From assembly GCA_037178855.1 (NCBI GenBank), contig JASJZC010000004.1:3596001-3660000 (forward strand): DNA of 64,000 nt. Reading direction: 5' to 3'. This DNA comes from Oscheius sp. JU75. Lineage: Eukaryota > Nematoda > Chromadorea > Rhabditida > Rhabditidae. The translations under genes were made by a program, and so were the position numbers. Position 1 is the first letter of the stretch. The number at the start of each line of letters is the position of its first letter. This document shows positions 22,393 through 34,090 of this stretch, piece after piece. The notes beneath the pieces are model-generated. The model made no database searches, was not told the origin of the DNA, and was given only the letters and a program-made list of their open reading frames with translations.

Positions 22393-24063
22393 ATGATTGG
22401 AGGTATTTTCGTTTACAACCATAAAGTGAGCTAGTTCTCAGTCATCTTGCTAACTAACTGTTTAGGGCGAGGTTCTGATCTGCAGAATATTCCGGGATGA
22501 TATCACACGCGAGGCTGTGAACGCCTTCAGAGTCAATGTGATTCATGCTAGACAACAGGTTCGTTCTCTTTCTCTTGATAAATTACAACGTTTTAGGTTC
22601 GAGCCCCTGTGAATCTTATTGGTAGAACGTCGTTTATGCATCGCAAGGCTGGTTCAGTGTGGCTTGTAGCCGCGACCAGGAAGGATGCCAATACACCGGC
22701 TGTTTTTGAGGTTCCCTAAACTTATAGAAGAGCACAACAAATTTTCAGGTCCTCCAGAAGCTGAACAATACGATGATCGACTATTTTGGAAAGATTACAG
22801 AGGACAGCATTCGTTCTAACTTTGTCCTCATTTACGAGATTCTCGACGAGTTTATCGACTTTGGCTACCCCCAACTGACTGATCCAACGACTCTCAAAAC
22901 TTATATTACCCAGGCTGGTGTCAGAGCCGTCACTCGTGAAGAACAGCAACAAATAACGAGTCAGGTTTGGTCTCTTTTTATTTTCCATTTAAAGTATTCA
23001 GGTAACTGGGCAAATCAGCTGGCGGAGAGAAGGTATCAAATATCGTCGTAACGAGCTCTTTATCGACGTCGTGGAACATGTTAATCTTCTGATGAGTCAG
23101 CAAGGTTTGTCATATCCATTTCTAGAAAACGAGCACTCATTCAGGCCAAGTTCTTTCGGCAAATGTGGCTGGAAAAGTGATGATGCGATGTTTTTTGTCT
23201 GGAATGCCGGAGTGCAAGTTCGGAATAAACGACAAGGTCTCTTTGCAGACTAGGGAGAGAGAAAGAGAAGGACGCAATCGTGTAGAAGATCCCCTAAAAC
23301 CGTAATTTTACTTTCGCAAATTCAAAAAATCTCTCTACAGGCCTCGAGTAAGCATCGCTATCGACGATATCCAATTCCATCAGTGCGTTCGTCTTGGAAA
23401 GTTCGAATCGGATCGTACGATTTCATTCGTCCCTCCAGATGGTCAATCCGAATTGATTCGTTACAGAACTACTCAGGATATCAAGCTTCCTTTCAGGTAC
23501 TTTCTTTTCTGTTGTTCCATTGTCATTGATTTAGAGTGATCCCTCTTGTCCGAGAAGTGACGAAATCGCGTCTCGAGATCAAAGTCGTTCTAAAAGCCGA
23601 CTACAAGCAGAATTTACTCGGACAGAAGATTGAAGTTCGTATTCCGACGCCTCCCAACACGACCACTGTAAATTTGCTCTGCATGAAGGGAAAGGCCAAG
23701 TATAAATCCGGAGAGAATGCCATCGTTTGGAAGGTACACAGATCTTCAAAACAGTAGAATGGACAATTATTCAGATCAAGAGAATGGCCGGCTGTAAAGA
23801 ACTGCAGATTTCGGCAGAGATCGAGCTGCTGACCATCGGTGTTCAGACCATGAAACGATGGGATCGTCCTCCTGTTAGCGTCAATTTCGAGGTTCCCTTT
23901 GCTCCCAGCGGTTTTAAGGTTTTTTTTGTTCTTTCTGGCGTGATGAATGTAATTCAGGTCCGTTTCTTGAAGGTCTTTGAGTCCAAACTGAACTATTCGG
24001 ACCACGACGTTATCAAGTGGGTCCGCTACATCGGTCGTTCTGGTCTCTACGAAACCCGATGCT
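22393..24063 (+). CDS. ap2m1: AP-2 clathrin adaptor complex subunit mu
   Basis: Medium chain of the plasma-membrane AP-2 adaptor in clathrin endocytosis; it binds Yxx-phi cargo signals and PIP2. The N-terminal longin-type domain opens [16 protein letters not shown] and includes [16 protein letters not shown]. The activation-loop region SQQITSQVTG holds the Thr phosphorylated by AAK1 in relatives. The mu-homology domain runs from about [10 protein letters not shown] to the conserved C-terminus [20 protein letters not shown] followed by LYETRC. Introns: 22426-22465, 22559-22596, 22711-22748, 22965-23001 and others, mostly 37-40 nt. The linker ([19 protein letters not shown]) is more basic than in C. 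elegans, possibly a clade difference. Last gene of the four-gene cluster (nematode name dpy-23/apm-2). Confidence 0.97.
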
Positions 24064-24559
24064 GAACTTCGCGAGAGCTCTTTCAAGGATGAATCTCGTC
24101 TATTTTCGTCTAATTTTAATTGCAATCAAACAATTCCCTTGTGATATTCCCCCACCAGTTTTTTTCGTTTTCTCTACGGTTATTACATTGATATATGCTC
24201 ATAATTTCAATACTAATGAATTATATTCGAAACATCAGCCGTCTGGCGACGTCGCGTGAAATTGTCATAAGAGAACAATAATCATTGCAATGCTTCATAT
24301 TTTCTAACTTTGTTACTGCTTCTAGACGAATTTCCTCTGCAATCTGTTGTAGAACCCTGCGAGCAATTTAATCTGAGAAAACAACGAAAGAAACAAAAAG
24401 TATGATAATTGGCAAACAACGGAAATTTCGCCGTTGCATACGCTTTTCCTTGCAAACGCAAAAGGCTTTCGACGGACGGACGGACGGAGACGACTGCTCC
24501 TTATAATCTTAAGATTCATTCTTAACAGTCTAAAACAAGAGCTAGATAACAATAGAATT

Positions 24560-25191
24560 TTACAACTCGTCCAATTTGTTCTGTCGATTGTCTTTGAGCG
24601 GGTATTGTTCCCAGAAGAAGCGCTTGTCGTTGGAGTAATTGTGCTCTTCCGGCTCTGGTTCCGACAGTTTTAGTCCCTCTTTCTCGAGTGTTTTGAAGAA
24701 TTCTTGTTGCTAAACATCACATGAATAGGACCTGACCGAAAACTTACATGTTTGCTGCGTTCCAGCTGTTCATTAGTGACTCCAGGCTTGGCAAAATGAA
24801 TGCCAGACTGGAGACATCTCATAGCCAGTACTCTTCCCAAATTCATAGCTGCACATGTGTCTGTATTACTGAAAATAAGGAAAATTGTTCAACTAGCATG
24901 AATCTAACCTGTATAACTGGTTGCTGATGGCTTTTTCTTTGGTCGAAGCCGAAATCACCACTCCATTTTCGAAATGCGTCAATGTGGCTTCTTGATGTGC
25001 CTTCGACTGTATCAAATCGACTCTGAAAGTGAAAATGGTCAGGTGAATGCATTATGAGCTAACCTGTAAACAAAACTGCGAAGGTCTCTGTCGGCCTCAA
25101 ACTGGAAACCGTTGGGCCTTCTCTGCTTGCTCAGCATTTCCATATTGCGAGGATTTTTGTTGACATATCGGGCTACGAATTTGGCAGCCAT
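24560..25191 (-). CDS. mrpl-18: Mitochondrial large ribosomal subunit protein L18
   Basis: uL18-family protein of the mitochondrial ribosome that contacts rRNA of the central protuberance. It begins MAAKFVARYVNKNPRNMEML, continues through EADRDLRSFVYR and a short-intron junction to SKAHQEATLTHFENGVVIS and MNLGRVLAMRCLQSGIHF, and ends EQYPLKDNRQNKLDEL. The order matches human MRPL18. The ATG at 25191 abuts ...TTGTTTTCAG, an acceptor-like site, and lies 168 bp downstream of the same-strand gene at 25359-25958. Convergent with the AP-2 mu gene about 500 bp away. No distinct mitochondrial presequence is obvious. Confidence 0.85.
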
Positions 25192-25358
25192 CTGAAAACA
25201 ATATTTTAACAAAAAAGAAACCACATAATAAAGAAGGAGGTGAATGACAGATTGTTTGTAAATGTCGCAGTCGCGTAATTTGGCATACCGTAATCAGAAA
25301 TGCCCATGAGCCAATCGAAGTAATTTTTATTTTAAAATTAGATCGAAAAGTTTGACGT

Positions 25359-25958
25359 CTACTTGGTACTAAAAGGGGTTTGACTAGAAATGGCAGTGCC
25401 GAGAGCAGGACTGGTGGTAGTAGAGGTAGGAAGGGTGGTAGCAGCCGTGGTCGAGTTGATCTTCTGAGCATACTGTTCCGAGTTGGAGAAGATTGAAGAG
25501 GTCTCGAGAATGCTCTGGTTGTGAGGAGCCACAGCGGTCGTGACTTCCTTGTCCATTTCTTCTAAATCTACGTTGATCTTTGTCTCCGAGGCAGGAAGTA
25601 TCTTTCCGGGAGAGAAGGGTCCATTGCAGTGCAGATTCCTTTTGCTCCGATTCGTTGTCTTCTTTTCCGGTTCCGTCTTCTTCTTGACTTCTTCCACAAC
25701 GACCTGACTCGGCTGTGGTCCGATTCCTTTCTTCTTCATCAGCGTGTAGAGAGCGAAACTGACTTGAACCACGACCACGATGAAGACAGCTACCATAATG
25801 AGGACCGTCAGAACGTACAGAAAGGACATGTGGTAGGCAATCTGACTGACGACGCTTCGCAGATTGTCCAACTGTTTCCTCTCATCGAGCAACTCCGGGT
25901 CGACGGTAGAATTGGTGCTGCCATCCTTGAGGACGGCTTCGAAGTCAAAGTAGTTCAT
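25359..25958 (-). CDS. Single-pass membrane protein of unknown function
   Basis: Unspliced 199-codon ORF from ATG 25958. The acidic/polar N-terminus (about 40 residues with an N-glycosylation sequon NST) precedes one strong hydrophobic span (about residues 46-70, LYVLTVLIMVAVFIVVVVQV). A basic juxtamembrane patch (LMKKKG), a lysine/glutamate segment and a Ser/Thr-rich tail (STTAATTLPTSTTTSPA) follow. No cleavable signal peptide is evident, so a signal-anchor topology is likely. Lack of introns is unusual for this window. It lies upstream of mrpl-18 on the same strand. I do not recognise the family. Confidence 0.65.
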   Translation of the reverse strand: MNYFDFEAVLKDGSTNSTVDPELLDERKQLDNLRSVVSQIAYHMSFLYVLTVLIMVAVFIVVVVQVSFALYTLMKKKGIGPQPSQVVVEEVKKKTEPEKKTTNRSKRNLHCNGPFSPGKILPASETKINVDLEEMDKEVTTAVAPHNQSILETSSIFSNSEQYAQKINSTTAATTLPTSTTTSPALGTAISSQTPFSTK

Positions 25959-26638
25959 AGCAACGATCTTCCAGCGGAGTCGTCCAGACGAATACGTTGT
26001 TCTTAGAGAGAAGTTTGCTCGGATTTAGTTGACAAGTTAGAGGATCATGTAAAGGCGAATGCAGTAGTTTTCAATAAGCTCGACGTTGCTTCTTCTCAAC
26101 ATTGTTGGTGGATGCTACCCAACTCTCCTCTCAACATGACTCTCATGACGACCGACACGGCTCTCTTCCAACATAGTGAACAGACTGAATCAACCTCCAA
26201 TGGGCAGACAACAAAATCCAGAAGCAATCCATGGACTGCCCTAACGAGGTTCGTTCCATTCTTCTTTCAACTATGCGACAATGACAATAGAACTCTTTAT
26301 TGATTCTCGTATCTCAACCTCCAGTATGATTTTAACCGGCAACGAGGGCAGTAATGACTAGACAGTACCGGAAACTATAAGTAGGACTACCGGGAACGGA
26401 AATGGACTAGCTGCTGTAACTCGGATTCGGCCACCAGGGCTTATTTTGTGACTAGACGAAGGCGGTAGAAATCTTTGGGAAAACAGTTTGACACACAGCG
26501 GACACAATAGAAATCATGAAAAGCAACGAAACAACGCTCCGAACGGAGCTTACCGGGAGCAATCTACAGTGTGAACTAAAGACCGTTCAGAAGGAGGAGG
26601 CATGACGAAAGCTCTGCAACGGATTGATAGAAGTCAGA

Positions 26639-29067
<2,429 letters not shown>

Positions 29068-30998
29068 CCCTGAAAATGAGACATTTCCAAATAAGAGGCA
29101 GAAGGAGAGAGGGAGAGAGAATGAGTAAAAGACGTCCACGTAATCCCTTGCGTTAATCACAGCAGCAGTCAATGAAAAACATTAATAAGGTCAGAAAATG
29201 GACTATTGGATAAAAAAACGAGACCACCACCCCCCAATCTTCCTTAGCAACAAGCAAGGCGCATTCTGGGGCCACCTCGGTTGTTCGGCAATTTGCCGGT
29301 CGCCTGAAACCTACGCCCCACTTATATTATGAAATGCTCAACTTGGTTGGACAAGAGACTAGACGGGAACATCAAACATTGGGGGATTACTGTTCGGATT
29401 TGACGTTTCACTGATCCCGTTTGGAAAAAAAAGGTAATTCCTGTTCTTGAATGTCTTGCAGAAAGGGCTCGTGATGAAAGAGACAAAGGAAAGACTAGAC
29501 GTCAGAAAGATCTGTCGTCAAGGTCATTTCGGAACTCCGTAATCATTTTTGGTCATTCTCACGCTAATGACGTCCAAGGTATATTTCTTGTTCTGCGGAA
29601 TAGGTATACGTAGAATTTCCTGTTGTTCTCTCACGCTCTTAACCTAGATGTCTGAGTCACGCTGTCTATTGAAGCATGTCAAGATCCTGACAGGGAAATT
29701 GTACCCCCTGGGGCGCGTCTGTTCTCTAGGGGCGAGTGCGGTGAAGCATCTTCCAATGGGACGTTTTACAAGAGGAATCAGTTGAAACGTCTTGAGTTTA
29801 TTAAAGGGCCTCTTATAAATTATTCTGCGAGTGCCTCACCTGGTCGTCTGCAATAGGGAAGAGGTGGTAGATTTCGAAAAAATATTGTCAGTATTCACGA
29901 AGATTGTAAAAACCCATCAATATTTTAGCGCTTCTGTAGGGTTACCCAGCTGTTTCGAATGATGTGAAAGCAATTGGTAAAACGAGTAGATTGAAATTGG
30001 TGCTGGAAGAAAGAGGGAATACCAAGATTTATCTCTTTCAATCAGTCAAGATTTCTTGCAAAAAGCAAGAGAATAACAATCTGTGAAACGTCATCAACGG
30101 AAGGAGGGCCCACATGAGCTCCAAAACGAGCCGCCTCTCTTTTATCCTCCGCCCATCTACGGACTCTTATGTATATAGGCGTGGGTGAATATTAAAATAG
30201 AATGAATTAAAAATGAATCCGCCTACTTGCCGGAGAGTGAAAGGTAAGAGGTCCGACGGCAGCAGTAATCAGCAGAACGACAATCATTTTCGTCGAAAAT
30301 TGAATAAAAAGACACTGACATCAGACGTCGATGGAGCAAGGGAGTGACGGGGAATAATTCAATCGAGAACCCCTATGAAAATGACTGGCGTCAAAAATGG
30401 AGATTGATGTGCCTATATGACGCTCGTTTTACCTCAAAAACGATAAGCTGATTCCTATTTTGCTCTTATCAGACAGAGATCCTCTAAATGAATATTCTGA
30501 CATTGCATGCTGCTGGAATAATTCCGAAGCTAAAAGTCATCAAAAAGGTGTTCTCGGTAGGGATCATTGATATCTCAGATGTTTGAAACAAGGCAACTCG
30601 AAGTACTTGTCTGTATCGAGCATGACTTGTTACTTCTAGTTTGAAATGTTCATACCAACAAAAGACCCGAGTAGGAACGCTGCTGAATCTGCGTCTGCCA
30701 ATGGAACGAGCTTGACTTTAAGAACAAGAGGACAAATAGTGAGAGTCGATCTCTACGGGTAAACACAGACGGGATTGTGATCACGGCAAGCGGGTAATGA
30801 CGTTAGTGTAAGCACTTTTAGAGCCAGAGAGGGATGCGAAACGATATCGCCAATGGAAATACCATTGTCTTTGTATGAAAACTGAGTAACTCTCATAATT
30901 TATAAGCTTCTTGGAATATAACCAGAAAAGGTATGATAAAGTAGATTTACATCGAATGAACAGGCAGAAAGAAAAGGAATGAAGAAACAAACAAATAC
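29068..30998. other. 1.9-kb intergenic region with one weak peptide-gene candidate
   Basis: No conserved gene is recognisable. The only coding-like segment is on the minus strand at 30287-30042 (listed separately). A minus-strand AATAAA near 29803 could end such a transcript. The rest looks non-coding. Confidence 0.45.
30042..30287 (-). CDS. Candidate short secreted-peptide gene (weak)
   Basis: Exon 1 (30287-30227) encodes MIVVLLITAAVGPLTFHSPA, a plausible signal peptide. A GTAGGC...AG intron (30226-30164, 63 nt) joins exon 2 in frame (IRRWAEDKREAARFGAHVGP and onward, stop 30042). The product of about 60 residues has RR and KR dibasic sites, as in peptide precursors. An overlapping frame from ATG 30321 can splice into the same exon 2 with the acceptor 2 nt earlier, so the start is ambiguous. 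A GT at the Asp-Asp codons could also lead to a further exon. No known peptide family is recognised. Confidence 0.25.
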
Positions 30999-31630
30999 TT
31001 ATGACTTCGACTCGATAGCACCCTTCTCCACCAGATCTGGTATCTCCACGGCTAGCCAAGCTCCAAGACCGAGACTCATTGCGTGAGCAATTCCGAATTT
31101 TGGAACGTTACGAGCCCATAGCGGCTTGAAATGGTCGGATAAGCAAATTTTACCGCCCCTGTACATCTGGAAAACAGCGAATAGATCGAAAGAGGAAGCT
31201 ACAAACTTTTGCAGTTTTTCCATCCAGCTCAGGTAGAGCAATCTCCGGTGCTGTAACAGGATAAGTAATTGGAATATCGAACTCTACATCAAACTCATAC
31301 CTGAAAGATAGATTGCTGGATACATGTGTAAACTTCAAGCAGCTTTAAAAGTAAAGCTCACTTGATCATGTTGTGAAAATACCAGCACTTGCCGAACCAT
31401 CTTGTTCCTTGCTCGTTCGCCTCGAGACGGAACCAGTCGGCATCATTTTCTTTGTTAGCTTTTATGAAGGCAATCAGGGACTGATACTCTTCCTGAAAAA
31501 TTGAATTAACGAGAGTATACAAAAAGGAACTTACGCCTACACGCTGGGTCCACAAGGCGCCGTCACGAGGGCCAGCCTTTGTTTTGCAGAGAGGTATAGA
31601 TCTCAACTTAGCTTTCTCACTATCGTCCAT
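30999..31630 (-). CDS. ufc1: Ubiquitin-fold modifier-conjugating enzyme 1 (UFC1)
   Basis: E2-like enzyme that accepts UFM1 from UBA5 and passes it to the UFL1 ligase at the ER. The protein is nearly collinear with human UFC1: [68 protein letters not shown], then [17 protein letters not shown] with the catalytic Cys in KICL, and [11 protein letters not shown]. Three short introns split it; the second (about 60 nt) is longer than usual here. All catalytic features are intact. It is divergent from the SET gene, about 550 bp away, with an inverted-repeat element between. Confidence 0.96.
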
Positions 31631-31914
31631 ATTTCACGTGTCTGAAATGAACGGATAAGAGAAAGGATAAAAGAGAATAAAATCGGAGAACCAGTCAAAA
31701 GTGAGATAAAAGTGATGCAAAAGTTCGTCGAAGTTCCAATCTGAACCACGTATTTTATCTATTTACAGTTACCAAAAATAGTGAATATTTTTTTTCCAGA
31801 CTCGCGCATTTTGCTTATTTTTCATCATGTTTGCTCGTAATTTACGTTTTTTTCGGCTCGGTATCTGTAAATAGATAAAAGTGAACGCAATAAAGTCTTG
31901 ATAAATTGTTCCGT

Positions 31915-32079
31915 ATAGTCTGTTCAGCTGAGAAGTTGAAAACGCAATCCTTTAACATTGTTCGTGGCGGGACCCCTCTACTGTTTTTATTCCTTTTGGG
32001 ACCATTAACAGTAGAAAAGGGTTCCGCCACGAGCAGCGTTAAAGGACTGCCTTTTTAACTTCTCAGTTGAACAGACTAT
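31915..32079. repeat. 165-bp foldback (inverted-repeat) element
   Basis: Arms of about 73 nt (31915-31988 and 32007-32079) pair over almost their full length. The outer block is ATAGTCTGTTCA(G/A)CTGAGAA, an inner block GTGGCGG(G/A)ACCC, and the ends nearest the loop CTACTGTT. About 18 nt separate the arms. Mismatches are scattered, as in an ageing MITE or a long hairpin RNA locus. No ORF is present. It sits between the divergent ufc1 and set-17-like genes. Confidence 0.75.
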
Positions 32080-32180
32080 TGTACAGCTAGCCGTCAAAGA
32101 ACCGGCCTTTTTGCCTTAGCTTCGTCCAAATAAAATTCTGTTTATTATCATATACCTGTCTACTAACAAGCCATTTCAGG

Positions 32181-33272
32181 ATGGCCTCCTTCAAAATACC
32201 AGGCCTAGACTATTCGGACGAGAGTGATGAGGACAAAGACATCAAAAATAGAGCAGCAGCCAAGGTATGCCCTTTATCAATTTTTACTGTTTTTCAGCAT
32301 TTCCTCGCAATAGATGTTTCCACAATGTCAGTAAAACTAATGGAGGCTCCATTGAACACACCGAATGATCGTCTTTCGAACGACGGGATCTCAGCATTAT
32401 ACATATTCACAGGTATGCTGGTTTGTGATACAGCTGACTGAATGATTCAGAAGAAGAATATCTTCAGCTGGGAGTCCCTTTACCCGACGAAGACGTCGAA
32501 TTCGACGATTGTATACGTATGCTTTTGCCATTTAAAGAAATTGTTTTGTTCAGACTGTGATCTGTGTGACCAATATTTTGTTGGTTGCTGCAAAAAACAT
32601 CCTCTGTATTGGATCCCAGATCGATCAGCCACCAAAGTAATACCCGCCGGTGAAGATAGAAGAGCCGAGAAGTCGAGACCCCTTTTCGTTCGTATACGCA
32701 TGTCAAAAATAGCGAATGCTGGTCTGGGAGCCTTTGCCGAGATGTCTATTCCCGTATGCTTTACTTTTTCCACTATTACTATTACTCCAATTACTAACTA
32801 TTATCATTTTCAGAGAGGATTCGTGTTTGGCCCTTACGAAGGAGTGCTCATCGAAGATGCGGACCAGGCGGCGATAGACGGATACTGCTGGGAAATCAGG
32901 TCGAAGGGCAAAACTATCTTCATAGACGGATCCGATCCACGTTATTCAAACTGGATGAGGTTTCTAATCAGTCTTTTTTTATTGGTCCCATTTTCAGATA
33001 CATTAATCATAGCGACACACACAACGAGCAAAATGCCGTCGCATTTCAATATCAAGGATCTGTCTACTACCGAATTATGAGACCAATAGAAAAAGGCGAG
33101 GAAATACTAGGTTAGTTTTGATTGTGTTCTGCTTGTATTGCACTTTTCAGTGTACTATGGACCAAACTACGCCGCCGAACTGCTCAAAGACTCCCAGACT
33201 CGACGAAAAGCCTACTCTGCCCAGATCCCAGCCAGGCGGAAAAAATCTCCAAGGAATCCATTTATTTTATAG
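32181..33272 (+). CDS. set-17: PRDM9/SET-17-like histone methyltransferase (PR/SET domain)
   Basis: Likely histone H3K4 methyltransferase related to the PRDM7/9 PR/SET domain and to nematode SET-17. Visible: an acidic N-terminus (GLDYSDESDEDKD), a zinc-knuckle CDLCDQYFVGCCKKH just before the SET fold, GLGAFAEMSIPRGFVFGPYE, then YCWEIRSKGKTIFIDGSDP, NWMRYINHSDTHNEQNAVAF, GSVYYRIMRPIEKGEEIL and VYYGPNYAAEL. It ends about 30 residues later with a basic tail (RKKSPRNPFIL). There is no C-terminal C2H2 array and no KRAB region. Six short introns. ATG 32181 follows CATTTCAGG. Its stop lies 22 bp from the stop of the convergent gene. Confidence 0.88.
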
Positions 33273-33294
33273 ACAAATGTGAGATCGTTGGTTA

Positions 33295-33837
33295 TTAGGG
33301 GGTAGTGGGCTGGGAGTCGCACGAGTCGACCAGTTCAAGTGAAGCCAGTCCAGTTTTGGTGCTCTGAGCATAATATTTTGCCTGTTTTAAATGAACTCAC
33401 GGAGATCTCCTTTCTCATCCGACGTTTTTCGCTCTCGGCAAGAATAGCTTCCTTCAGCTGCTCTCGAGTGAGAGAAACATCCAGTTTTCTGAGCTGTACA
33501 AAATTTTCTGTATCAGAAGTAGTGTTTGAAACGAGCATGTATCCTCGCTCTGAACTATTATCTTGCTTCTTATACAAGTTGAGACTCACCAATGACAGAA
33601 AAGCGCTCGTTGAGAGAGATGTGACGTCCAGAATAGTTTTCGGCCTTTTGAGGGAGGGTGATGAAGTTCTTCTGGATGGCATCACGACCAACGATGGGAG
33701 CAATTGTGTAGTCGAACATGTCTAAAACGAGATCTTTCAGAAGTCGTTTATCTTCTCTCGACGGGTCAATCAACCAAAGTGATACTTCTACGAGGCACTG
33801 TGATATACCATTTTTTCTGTGATAGTTCGTTTTTTGC
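33295..33837 (-). CDS. Unrecognised conserved-looking protein (5' end unresolved)
   Basis: Three exons join cleanly: about 33837-33590 (includes QCLVEVSLWLIDPSREDKRL and DYTIAPIVGRDAIQKNFITL), one beginning NFVQLRKLDVSLTREQLKEA and ending RRMRKEIS, and a last exon ending SQPTTP at 33295. The final 37-nt intron is canonical. Codon quality and charged helices suggest a real soluble protein. The first coding exon is not settled: a plausible upstream exon (about 34066-33890, with YPIKVYTEATQLYYRLQTKA) fits the phase but lacks an ATG. It faces the PPME1 promoter and converges with the SET gene. Family not recognised. Confidence 0.55.
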
Positions 33838-34090
33838 CTGTTTTATACTAATAAATTATTCAAAATAAAAAATGTGATCTCAAAAGGTTCATAACCGAAA
33901 ATATTTGAAAAGAAATGAAGATGAGGAGAAAAATGAATGAAAGCTGAGTGGTTGCCCCCCATGCTTTTGAACACATCGCGTTCGCGCCCTGGCTTTTGTC
34001 TGCAGCCGATAGTACAGTTGCGTCGCTTCGGTATATACTTTGATCGGATACGTAGATGGATAAAACCTGCAAATAATGAAAGAGATTCAG

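Noticed and set aside
22592..22612. GGTTCGAGCCC motif suggestive of a tRNA T-loop
   Set aside because: It is the start of an AP-2 mu coding exon (VRAPVN) and has no tRNA context.
24474..24490. GGAC tandem tract near the mrpl-18 3' flank
   Set aside because: Only about four units of a simple repeat; no functional signal.
33795..33812. ATATCACAG string resembling a miR-2 family seed
   Set aside because: Only the short seed-like string matches, no hairpin precursor is evident, and it falls in a coding exon.
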